From: an uncultured Prevotella sp.
GTDB taxonomy: Bacteria; Bacteroidota; Bacteroidia; Bacteroidales; Bacteroidaceae
Assembly: GCA_937874345.1 (NCBI GenBank)
Contig: CALNBT010000016.1
Span: 1-5,118 of the forward strand
Direction of reading: 5' to 3'
DNA length: 5,118 nt
Both the position numbers and the translations under genes were made by a program. Below are positions 1 to 5,118 of this stretch, piece by piece (the stretch's first letter is position 1; each line of letters starts with the position of its first letter). The notes under the pieces are model-generated. The model was not told the DNA's origin. It saw only the letters and a program-made list of their open reading frames with translations, and did not search any database.

Positions 1-239
1 GCCACAAGTTTCTCGTCCATAGACTCACCTTGCAAACGTGGATTTATGGACAAACGCCTGAAAGCGTTCTTTACTAAATCCATTTGCGCAAAAGGAGACG
101 GAATGGCTGTACGCGGCTGTTGAGACAATCCGCCATTAGGATCGTCGATCATTTCAATCTCATCTGAATTGTACTGGTTATTCAAGGGAATCCAGTCTTC
201 TCCAGATGTTTTCTTGTTGTATGATAATATCTTTGACAT
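1..239 (-). CDS. N-terminal part of an unrecognised protein, fourth gene of the tubulin-like/vWA operon
   Basis: An open frame runs from an ATG at 239 to the left edge, giving 79 codons with no stop; the rest of the gene lies outside the window. It starts 27 nt after the tubulin-like gene, in the same direction, so it is very probably co-transcribed with it. The start is MSKILSYNKK. Residues 11-50 are polar, acidic and Asn/Gln-rich, as in a disordered tail. From about residue 46 the sequence becomes more ordered, with the stretch IPSPFAQMDLVKNAFRRLS likely beginning a folded, helical domain. No signal peptide or membrane segment is visible, which suggests a cytoplasmic protein. There is no Shine-Dalgarno sequence, only an AT-rich leader, as is normal in Bacteroidota. 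I do not recognise the family. By neighbourhood it could be the GTPase or another partner expected beside FtsZ-like/vWA clusters, but nothing in these 79 residues shows that. Confidence 0.8.
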   Translation of the reverse strand, partial: MSKILSYNKKTSGEDWIPLNNQYNSDEIEMIDDPNGGLSQQPRTAIPSPFAQMDLVKNAFRRLSINPRLQGESMDEKLV

Positions 240-266
240 GAAAATCTTTATTTAGCGTACGATGAA

Positions 267-1811
267 TTAAACGACCGAATTAAACTTTTCGTCCACAACG
301 TCATCAAGTGTTTCATCAAGCAAATCCATTAACTTGTAGGCCACGCGATCTGTTCCAAATTTCTGAATCTTCACAGCTTGTTGACTGGCTTTGTTCAGCG
401 ACGATAACATCGTCCGATAATCAATAGTTGACTTAAATAATCCGCTTTTGGGAACAATGTCTTTAAAAGCATCCGATAATTTTTCAGTATTGAGGTTGAA
501 AGGTTCAAAACTTCGTTGATTGCCTTTCAGTTCTTTCAGCCACATCCGGTATGCAACAAAGAAATCTCGTGTCAGCGTGTTATAAAAGGTTGTTGATAAG
601 AAACCGTTGTTGATTTCGGGTTTGTCTTCCGTATAACCACGTCCGATATCATGTTTCAATTGATGCGTAATATACATGTAAGCCAAATGAAACTTCACCA
701 TCTGTTTGTTTATCTGAGCACGTGTACGCGTACCGAGATCTTTCAGCGAGAGTTTCATCTTGTCGTTGTTCAACCCATATTCCTTGAATATCGGCGAAAG
801 AGCATTCCCATCTGTTGTTACCAATTGGTTGTCTGGTATCTGCAAGAAATCTAAAACAGCTAAAGCACCTACAAACTCAATCATGTGGGCATCGTTTCGT
901 TGTCCATTACCTCCTGGATCATTGAAATAGGGATTGCTCGGAATCTCATCTCCCAAATAATAGCAGGCATTGACTTTTGACAGAGGAAGGTCTACCCCAT
1001 TCTGGCGGATTCCTGTCAGGTTATCGTGGTAATAATACAGCGCCGATTTGGTCTTCGAAATGAAATCGGCCCGAGATATCGGGCTGTTCTCATCTTGCTG
1101 AACATTGAAATAAGGCAATACTGTCAATGCACCAATCTTGGCATCACGCAGGTCGCCTCTATTATTGATTTGAATATTGTTCCCAGCATTACGGATATTT
1201 TTCACGATGATGGGATATCCTGCTGCGCCTGTGCCACCAAAGATGCTGCTCACCACAAAAATGCGATCATTTTTCTGGAATACGTTCGAAAACTGCCTGA
1301 ATTCTTCTGAATCTTTGAACTGGTTCAAGGCTACCGCTCCAATGTTAGGAGACCCCACAAACCCGATATCCATCTTGGTATTAAGCTGATCTTCCGAAAA
1401 CATCATCGAACACAAAGCCTGATTGGCCGAATCCAAGGTTGAATATGAAATAAAATCCCTGAAGCGTTTAGCCCCAACGGCACCCATATTAAACAGGAAG
1501 GTATCGCTAAGAGCACTTCCATTGGGCAGGATGTCGCTAAGGGTGGATATTTTGACAGAGAAAAATCCTTTTACTTCATCAAGACTCTCTCCGTATAAAC
1601 TTCTTCGTATTTGTTTATACCAACGCAACAAATTGTCGGTTCTCTTCAAATCTTCATTAGCCCGATGGGGGTCTACAATAACGGGGATAATCTCAAGTGG
1701 CATGGGTTGGCCTGCCTCGTTCAAAGGATGAACTCCTGCCGCCAACTGCATGATGAGCGGACGCATAACACGCGACCCTGTACCACCAACTAAAAATAAA
1801 AAAAGTCTCAC
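267..1811 (-). CDS. Tubulin/FtsZ-like domain protein (514 aa)
   Basis: This is probably a divergent tubulin/FtsZ-superfamily protein that binds a nucleotide and may polymerise in the cytoplasm. Seen: an N-terminal strand and glycine loop, FLVGGTGSR (residues 6-14), corresponding to the first nucleotide-binding loop. A second glycine loop, SSIFGGTGAAG (188-198), fits the tubulin signature GGTGxG. It is followed by a helix and a hydrophobic strand around 224-235 (KIGALTVLPYF), as in the tubulin core. Residues 306-322 (NDAHMIEFVGALAVLDF) may include the equivalent of the T7 loop and next helix. The remaining C-terminal part, about 365-514, is mostly helical and ends in an acidic stretch (LLDETLDDVVDE, 497-508). 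No signal peptide or membrane helix is present. The start is GTG: an in-frame TAG lies only 12 nt upstream and the glycine loop follows at once, so no other start is plausible. The gene sits 36 nt after the 148-aa membrane-protein gene. The superfamily call is fairly secure; GTPase activity and function are inferred. Confidence 0.86.
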   Translation of the reverse strand: MRLFLFLVGGTGSRVMRPLIMQLAAGVHPLNEAGQPMPLEIIPVIVDPHRANEDLKRTDNLLRWYKQIRRSLYGESLDEVKGFFSVKISTLSDILPNGSALSDTFLFNMGAVGAKRFRDFISYSTLDSANQALCSMMFSEDQLNTKMDIGFVGSPNIGAVALNQFKDSEEFRQFSNVFQKNDRIFVVSSIFGGTGAAGYPIIVKNIRNAGNNIQINNRGDLRDAKIGALTVLPYFNVQQDENSPISRADFISKTKSALYYYHDNLTGIRQNGVDLPLSKVNACYYLGDEIPSNPYFNDPGGNGQRNDAHMIEFVGALAVLDFLQIPDNQLVTTDGNALSPIFKEYGLNNDKMKLSLKDLGTRTRAQINKQMVKFHLAYMYITHQLKHDIGRGYTEDKPEINNGFLSTTFYNTLTRDFFVAYRMWLKELKGNQRSFEPFNLNTEKLSDAFKDIVPKSGLFKSTIDYRTMLSSLNKASQQAVKIQKFGTDRVAYKLMDLLDETLDDVVDEKFNSVV

Positions 1812-1847
1812 TTGATAATTTTGCTAATTAAACATGGTGCCGCACGC

Positions 1848-2294
1848 CTATTCGGGGATAGGAGTATGACGACAATTCGAAGACCACCAGCGAATAGAAA
1901 AGCTGGCAATGATAAAAAGAACAGCCTCGACGATCACATCTACCATACAAAAACTAAAGAGCTGTGCACTGAAATCAAGTCCATCAGCAGAAAAGATATT
2001 ATTAGGATAGATATAGTTGATCACAGGTCCAAGAATCATCGCAGTCACGAGCACCATCAGCCAATGATACCAGCGTGAGAAACTTACCGAATTGATGACA
2101 TAATAGTAAATGCCAGCAAAGCTCCACGCCACCAACACCGTCACGATTGCCACAATCAGGTACAAGTTGGCTGAATACATTTCGTTAGAAAATTCCCTCT
2201 CATAAAAAAGTGATTCAAACAATGGTGTTGAAAAGATGATGAACAACAACGTCAACACCGCTCCCGTGATCAGTAATATCGTATTTTTTTTCAT
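1848..2294 (-). CDS. Four-helix integral membrane protein (148 aa), operon partner of the tubulin-like and vWA genes
   Basis: I do not recognise a named family. The protein has four predicted membrane segments, at about residues 5-22, 43-65, 76-95 and 113-134. The first has the look of an uncleaved signal anchor (MKKNTILLITG). A charged loop (about 30-40, YEREFSNEM) separates helices 1 and 2, and another loop (about 96-111) separates helices 3 and 4. The C-terminus, RWWSSNCRHTPIPE, is short and basic-aromatic; with an even number of helices it lies on the same side as the N-terminus, probably the cytoplasm. There is no enzymatic motif. The gene lies between the vWA lipoprotein gene (61 nt before it) and the tubulin-like gene (36 nt after it), all in one direction. 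I infer that it is the inner-membrane element of the same system, possibly the point where cytoplasmic and periplasmic parts meet. It ends with TAG, and the ATG at 2294 is the natural start just before the first helix. Confidence 0.82.
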   Translation of the reverse strand: MKKNTILLITGAVLTLLFIIFSTPLFESLFYEREFSNEMYSANLYLIVAIVTVLVAWSFAGIYYYVINSVSFSRWYHWLMVLVTAMILGPVINYIYPNNIFSADGLDFSAQLFSFCMVDVIVEAVLFIIASFSIRWWSSNCRHTPIPE

Positions 2295-2314
2295 ATTGGG
2301 TTAAAAGAAGTCAT

Positions 2315-2347
2315 GTGGGGAACAACATTTTTCAACAAGCACCCCAC
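2315..2347 (-). repeat. Intergenic inverted repeat (possible mRNA hairpin)
   Basis: In the 61-nt gap between the vWA lipoprotein gene and the membrane-protein gene, GTGGGG (2315-2320) and CCCCAC (2342-2347) form a GC-rich 6-bp stem around a 21-nt loop. No T-run follows it on the minus strand, so it does not look like a full terminator. It could stabilise the message end or tune expression between the two genes, or be chance. Confidence 0.35.
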
Positions 2348-2355
2348 GAATCTAT

Positions 2356-3849
2356 TCATTTTTTAAACTTGAATTCCATTTTAAAATAGTAAGGCTTTCC
2401 GTCCGAATTCTTGCGATAGCTGTCATAAATACCCTGCAAAAGATATTTCAATCCAAACGTAGTATGGCCATCTACATGAGTATCGTCATCACTTGAGGAT
2501 TGTTCAACCCAAGAGGGCATCTTGTTCAGAAGCTTGATTTCTATATCTTGGTCGTGTTTCAGCTCATTCATTTCTAAAATAAACAGATGGGTAGCCGAGC
2601 CGATATATTTTTTCTCGGCTGGTGTCATATCTGTTTTGCTGATAGGACGAATCTCCTTGATAACGATTTTGTCGTCAGAGGATATTTCATAATTTTTTAC
2701 ATCCGTGAGATAATTACGATCTATCAGCATTTTACTCAAATCAACAGCCAGTACCAATCGAATGTCACCACTGTTTCGATCGGGGGCAACACCTTCAAGA
2801 TTCTTTATCTGCGAATCTTGTCCCCGCTCGGGTTGAAAGCGTCCTCTAATGTCCTGATGATTGAGTAAAAGCGAATAATAAGGATTGTAAACATCATCTG
2901 TTTCAAAAAGATACATGTCTTCATACCCCCTGAGTTGAGAAAAACGTGAAAAGGCATCATAGCTATGGTCTGTTGTCAGACGAGCAATATTGTCATTGTT
3001 TCCGACAATGACGAAATAATAAGGACGCTTTCCATTGTAATTCTCTCCCCGACTGGGTGAGTTGTAGGGATAATATGGGCCATTATAGGATCCTGTCAGC
3101 TGAATAACGAGCATCGACTTTTTCTTCACTTCATCCTTAAAAATAGCATTGGTCATACCTTGTGCCTCTGCAAACACCTTCTGCGGATTGACACCTGCCA
3201 TATCCTTGGTAGAATAGATCATGTCGGTTGCCAAGATACTAATCTCGTCATCTTTCGTTTTATTGAGGATTTGGTTGAAAATAGCACCGAAATCGGTATA
3301 GCTTGGATCGCCAATTCCTTTCGTAGCTTCAAAGATATTGTTGTCTTTCACAAATTTGTTGAAGCCTTGCGGATATTCCTGGATAGAACTGTTAACAACA
3401 TAAATCTTGTTGTTGACATTGTTTCCAGGAAGATTGTTGAGCATCTGCACAATGGCAGCCTTGAACGAACCGTCACCAGATGGTGAATCGTAAGCAATCA
3501 TTGACCCCGAACGTTCAAGATAGAAATGAACGTTCAACGTCTGATCCTCCATTCCGATGAAACTAATTTTACCGGAATCACGTCGATGACTGAAGAAATC
3601 TTCTATATATTTCTGAACGGCTTCCTTATTCAACTGTCCATCTTGATACAGATCTTTGAAATGGACTTTCTGCCCATCAAGATAATTCTCAATGGCTATC
3701 CAATCATCATGGTCAATTGTTTGGTCCTTTCCGGCCAACTCCATTAGAAGCTTGTTAAAGTCTTTTTTTGTGTTGTTGACACAGCCTGCCAAACAAAATG
3801 TGGCAAACAAAAACATCATCAAAGTAAATGTGCGAACTATTTTCTTCAT
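2356..3849 (-). CDS. vWA-domain lipoprotein with a variant MIDAS motif (497 aa)
   Basis: This appears to be an exported, lipid-anchored protein with a von Willebrand factor A-like domain, a fold that usually binds partners through a metal ion. Residues 1-22 form a type II signal peptide with a lipobox LAGC and Cys23 as the lipidation site. Residues 24-100 are a polar, helical lead-in. The vWA-like domain begins at about 104: strand LNVHFYLE, then ERSGSM (112-117), a variant of the MIDAS loop DxSxS with Glu first. Thr185 (PSYTDFGAIF) and Asp209 (ISILATDM) fit the second and third MIDAS positions. About 240-497 is a further region, probably beta-rich, with strands such as RPYYFVIVGN (275-284) and IRLVLAVDL (363-371). 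I do not recognise it. The start chosen is the ATG at 3849, directly before a standard signal peptide. The frame remains open upstream to an ATG at 4008, but that would bury the signal peptide behind 53 residues. It is the first gene of the operon. The vWA call is good; the role is unknown. Confidence 0.83.
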   Translation of the reverse strand: MKKIVRTFTLMMFLFATFCLAGCVNNTKKDFNKLLMELAGKDQTIDHDDWIAIENYLDGQKVHFKDLYQDGQLNKEAVQKYIEDFFSHRRDSGKISFIGMEDQTLNVHFYLERSGSMIAYDSPSGDGSFKAAIVQMLNNLPGNNVNNKIYVVNSSIQEYPQGFNKFVKDNNIFEATKGIGDPSYTDFGAIFNQILNKTKDDEISILATDMIYSTKDMAGVNPQKVFAEAQGMTNAIFKDEVKKKSMLVIQLTGSYNGPYYPYNSPSRGENYNGKRPYYFVIVGNNDNIARLTTDHSYDAFSRFSQLRGYEDMYLFETDDVYNPYYSLLLNHQDIRGRFQPERGQDSQIKNLEGVAPDRNSGDIRLVLAVDLSKMLIDRNYLTDVKNYEISSDDKIVIKEIRPISKTDMTPAEKKYIGSATHLFILEMNELKHDQDIEIKLLNKMPSWVEQSSSDDDTHVDGHTTFGLKYLLQGIYDSYRKNSDGKPYYFKMEFKFKK

Positions 3850-3886
3850 ACCAATAATAGACGTATTTATGTTTTGAATAGTTGCA

Positions 3887-3907
3887 GATGAAAATTTCAT
3901 TTTCATC
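3887..3907. repeat. 21-bp perfect-arm dyad in the operon leader
   Basis: GATGAAAAT (3887-3895) and ATTTTCATC (3899-3907) are exact reverse complements separated by three bases. The element lies 37 nt upstream of the chosen lipoprotein start and within the predicted transcript. It could be a repressor operator, or an RNA hairpin near the ribosome-binding region. The arms are AT-rich, so chance is a real alternative. Confidence 0.4.
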
Positions 3908-4039
3908 ATCATGCCAACACTTGGTTCATGGTAAAATAATCCCAATGGATTAAGACAACAACTATCTTGCGAAAAAGATGGAATACCGTCAACAAAAGCC
4001 AATCTCATCGCTATTTGTTCGAACGTTACCTATCTTATG

Positions 4040-4071
4040 CAAAGATAACAGAAAAGACCTACACAAACAAA
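4040..4071 (-). promoter_or_regulatory. Bacteroidetes-type promoter for the vWA/tubulin-like operon
   Basis: On the minus strand a TTTG (-33, at 4071-4068) is followed after 20 bp by TATCTTTG (-7, at 4047-4040). This is a full match to the Bacteroidetes primary sigma-factor consensus TTTG-N19-21-TAnnTTTG. An AT-rich run lies just upstream of the -33 box. The start site should be near 4037, giving a leader of about 185-190 nt to the ATG at 3849, or about 30 nt to the alternative ATG at 4008. It probably drives all four genes to the left, since no comparable site was noticed in the short gaps between them. Confidence 0.65.
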
Positions 4072-4122
4072 TAAATTAAATGTTTTTTGGGCACATCATT
4101 CTTTCATGAAACATCGTATAAT

Positions 4123-4154
4123 ACCTTGAAAATCTTCTTTTCAAACGAAAAGGT
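4123..4154 (-). terminator. Weak candidate terminator or processing hairpin after the DUF4738-like gene
   Basis: Two overlapping inverted repeats are present. TTGAAAA (4126-4132) pairs with TTTTCAA (4138-4144) around a 5-nt loop, and CTTTTC (4137-4142) pairs with GAAAAG (4147-4152) around a 4-nt loop. They share bases and exclude each other. An outer ACCTT/AAGGT pair (4123-4127, 4150-4154) encloses both. The stems are AT-rich and no clean T-tract follows on the minus strand, so termination is only possible, not shown. Confidence 0.3.
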
Positions 4155-4219
4155 AATTAAATTTACAAAGCTTGACCAGTCTGCATGAAGCCAATGCCGT
4201 AGACATCAACCTTAGGTCA

Positions 4220-4810
4220 TCAGATGCCATCCTCTTCACTGATATCTTCGTCAAGATTCGGATTTTGTGGATGGTCTTCAGAATCAATCCTAGAATCTTT
4301 ACTGATGGAAACAGCACCCTGATTGGATATTTTTAAAACCAAAGGAACAAATTCATCGCTCAATTTGTCGGGTGATCCGATACTTGCTGCAAAGTATAAG
4401 AAGTCGCCTTCCACCTTGTCGTACACAATTCCCAATAAGGCATTGTTCTTACCGTAATTGGCATCGATATAACTACTGAAATCAGCTTTTGTAAAGGTTT
4501 TGCTAAAAAATATCGTTTTATCATTTCGGTTGATTGTCAGTATAATTTGATTATCATAAAATTTATTTCCCGACCCATCGTTTGTCAAAGGCAAATCCTT
4601 GTCTGAACGACGTTCCACACTAACATCATAAACATTACCGAGCCACTTTACCGGAATGGTTTGCTGGTAATCACCCATGGATTGTATCGTATGCTGTTTT
4701 GCCGGTTTAGGCTTCGAGGTAATAATATTGTTTGATGCTTTTTTATCAGAGCATGCTGAAAAGCCATAACAGGCAATTGCCATCAGCAAGAATGCGACCA
4801 GTTTTCTCAT
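4220..4810 (-). CDS. DUF4738-like lipoprotein (196 aa)
   Basis: This is a small exported lipoprotein of unknown function. Residues 1-19 form a type II signal peptide, with lipobox FSAC and Cys20 as the lipidation site. Residues 21-45 are a Lys/Ser/Pro-rich linker. A single compact, beta-rich domain follows, at about 50-175. It contains WLGNVYDVSVERRSDKDLP (56-74), NKFYDNQIILTINRNDKTIF (82-101) and the FTKADF segment (106-111). The layout of lipobox, short linker, an R-x-x-DxxLP element, a YDNxIxLxIxR strand, and FFxKxFTKxxF matches what I recall of DUF4738, a family largely confined to Bacteroidetes and without a known function. The C-terminus (about 176-196) is very acidic (NLDEDISEEDGI) and probably disordered. 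The ATG at 4810 is the natural start before the signal peptide. The gene has its own promoter and is 370 bp from the next operon, so it need not belong to that system. It ends in a double TGA. Confidence 0.85.
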   Translation of the reverse strand: MRKLVAFLLMAIACYGFSACSDKKASNNIITSKPKPAKQHTIQSMGDYQQTIPVKWLGNVYDVSVERRSDKDLPLTNDGSGNKFYDNQIILTINRNDKTIFFSKTFTKADFSSYIDANYGKNNALLGIVYDKVEGDFLYFAASIGSPDKLSDEFVPLVLKISNQGAVSISKDSRIDSEDHPQNPNLDEDISEEDGI

Positions 4811-4883
4811 GAATCAAATACTTTTATAGAATCAATATGCAAAGTTTTAAAATACGATTCTGTTTTTGTTCAGAACCCAATTG

Positions 4884-4897
4884 CACTGCACACTGCA
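4884..4897. repeat. Tandem 7-bp repeat at the transcription start of the DUF4738-like gene
   Basis: CACTGCA occurs twice in direct succession (4884-4890 and 4891-4897), read on the minus strand as TGCAGTG twice. It overlaps the end of the -7 box and the expected start site, so a regulator bound here could block initiation. Two short copies may also be chance. Confidence 0.4.
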
Positions 4898-4927
4898 AAG
4901 GTATAAAGAAAAAATGATATTAATAAA
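4896..4927 (-). promoter_or_regulatory. Bacteroidetes-type promoter for the DUF4738-like lipoprotein gene
   Basis: On the minus strand TACCTTTG (4903-4896) is an exact match to the -7 consensus TAnnTTTG. At the expected 20-bp spacing upstream lies TTTA (4927-4924), three of four bases of the -33 TTTG. Transcription would begin near 4893, giving a leader of about 80 nt to the ATG at 4810. It lies about 50 bp past the terminator of the upstream unit, which supports a separate transcription unit. Confidence 0.6.
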
Positions 4928-4975
4928 ATCATCTTCATATTTATCAAGATAATAGCAGGTCTTTACGATTCTAAG

Positions 4976-5015
4976 AAATAAAAAATGCGTCCGCTAAATC
5001 TCTTAGCAGACGCAT
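4976..5015 (-). terminator. Rho-independent terminator of the gene upstream of the window
   Basis: On the minus strand ATGCGTC (5015-5009) pairs with GACGCAT (4991-4985), and inside it GCTAA (5007-5003) pairs with TTAGC (4997-4993). There is one mismatch between the two stem parts and a 5-nt loop. A T-rich tail, TTTTTTATTT (4985-4976), follows immediately. A 12-bp GC-containing stem with a T-tract is typical of intrinsic termination. The orientation shows that a minus-strand gene ends just to its right, at or beyond the window edge. Confidence 0.8.
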
Positions 5016-5082
5016 AAATCATCCTGAATTAACAATTAATTGAAAAAAAATTAATAAATATTGTATATACCCGTTGGCGGAA

Positions 5083-5118
5083 TTAACTGAGTGCATACTT
5101 AACTCTTCCAATCGGGTT
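5083..5118 (-). CDS. Possible last codons of an upstream gene (edge fragment)
   Basis: Reading in from the right edge, one minus-strand frame gives 11 codons, NPIGRVKYALS, then TAA at 5085-5083. AT-rich DNA and a strong terminator follow 67 nt further on, which is what one expects after a gene end. Another frame stays open to a TGA at 5021-5019, but it runs through the AT-rich stretch and looks less like protein. The fragment is too short to identify and the choice of frame is tentative. Confidence 0.3.
   Translation of the reverse strand, partial: NPIGRVKYALS

Larger units (their letters stand above)
3850..4219. other. 370-bp intergenic region between the DUF4738-like gene and the vWA operon
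   Basis: No convincing gene is seen on either strand. On the minus strand it holds, in order, overlapping AT-rich inverted repeats 66 nt after the DUF4738-like stop, the palindrome TTTCATGAAA (4102-4111), a strong promoter match (4040-4071), and the operon leader with a 21-bp dyad. The part from 3850 to 4008 is open in frame with the downstream lipoprotein gene. It is rich in Ser, Met, Asn and Cys when translated and looks like leader rather than mature protein. Confidence 0.7.

Noticed and set aside
587..1793. Several open frames of 60-100 codons on the plus strand opposite the tubulin-like gene
   Set aside because: They overlap a well-supported gene on the other strand, show no domain, signal peptide or promoter, and have low-complexity or odd composition; they are antisense shadows.
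1812..2078. Plus-strand open frame of 88 codons
   Set aside because: It lies mostly antisense to the membrane-protein gene. The His/Arg/Lys-rich translation is what reverse-reading of hydrophobic helices gives.
2587..3877. Plus-strand open frames opposite the vWA lipoprotein gene
   Set aside because: They are antisense to a gene with a clear signal peptide and vWA motifs and have no coding features of their own.
3850..4008. N-terminal extension of the lipoprotein to the ATG at 4008
   Set aside because: It would place the signal peptide and lipobox 53 residues inside the protein. The ATG at 3849 gives a textbook lipoprotein start. Kept only as a finding to check.
4102..4111. Perfect 10-bp palindrome TTTCATGAAA as an operator
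   Set aside because: Isolated, short and about 30 bp upstream of the -33 box with no second copy; not enough to call a site.
4141..4230. 29-codon minus-strand open frame overlapping the end of the DUF4738-like gene
   Set aside because: Too short, no recognisable motif, and its second half is AT-rich spacer; likely chance.
4941..4952. Small inverted repeat TTATC/GATAA upstream of the DUF4738-like promoter
   Set aside because: Five-base AT-rich arms with a 2-base spacer are expected by chance in this composition.
5019..5117. Alternative 32-codon frame entering from the right edge
   Set aside because: Its second half translates an obviously AT-rich spacer; the shorter frame ending at 5083 fits a gene end followed by a terminator better, though neither is certain.
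1..5118. Mobile elements, CRISPR arrays, tRNA or rRNA genes
   Set aside because: No transposase or integrase motifs, no regularly spaced repeats, and no RNA-gene-like folds were seen anywhere in the window.

Overview
The window looks like chromosomal DNA from a Bacteroidota bacterium, most likely order Bacteroidales (a Prevotella- or Bacteroides-like genome). Three signs point there: moderately AT-rich DNA, start codons without Shine-Dalgarno sequences, and two sites matching the Bacteroidetes primary sigma-factor promoter (TTTG, 19-21 bp, TAnnTTTG). A lipoprotein resembling the Bacteroidetes-specific DUF4738 family agrees. The genus cannot be fixed from the sequence alone. All recognisable genes lie on the minus strand, so the window reads right to left.

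Right end (about 4811-5118): a few codons of an upstream gene may enter at the edge. A strong rho-independent terminator (about 4976-5015) follows and closes that transcription unit. A consensus-like promoter (4896-4927) then drives a monocistronic-looking gene for a 196-residue DUF4738-like lipoprotein (4220-4810).

Middle (3850-4219): a 370-bp stretch without a convincing gene. It holds AT-rich inverted repeats just past the lipoprotein gene, an excellent promoter match (4040-4071), and a leader of about 185-190 nt with a 21-bp dyad. The first gene of the next operon has an open frame extending upstream through this leader, so its start needs care.

Left (1-3849): a tightly spaced, co-directional cluster of four genes. 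In order of transcription they encode a 497-residue lipoprotein with a von Willebrand factor A-like domain and an unusual Glu in place of the first MIDAS Asp; a 148-residue protein with four membrane segments; a 514-residue tubulin/FtsZ-like protein with a clear GGTG signature loop and a GTG start; and the first 79 residues of an unrecognised protein cut by the window edge.

The combination of a tubulin/FtsZ-like protein, a vWA protein and membrane components matches the outline of the poorly characterised system proposed by Makarova and Koonin from gene-neighbourhood analysis of divergent FtsZ-like families. They suggested membrane remodelling with a vWA protein, a distinct GTPase and OmpA-family proteins. 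The GTPase and OmpA parts, if present here, would lie beyond the left edge. In this version the vWA subunit would be a membrane-anchored lipoprotein outside the cytoplasm, the four-helix protein could link it across the inner membrane, and the tubulin-like protein would act in the cytoplasm. That topology model is inference.
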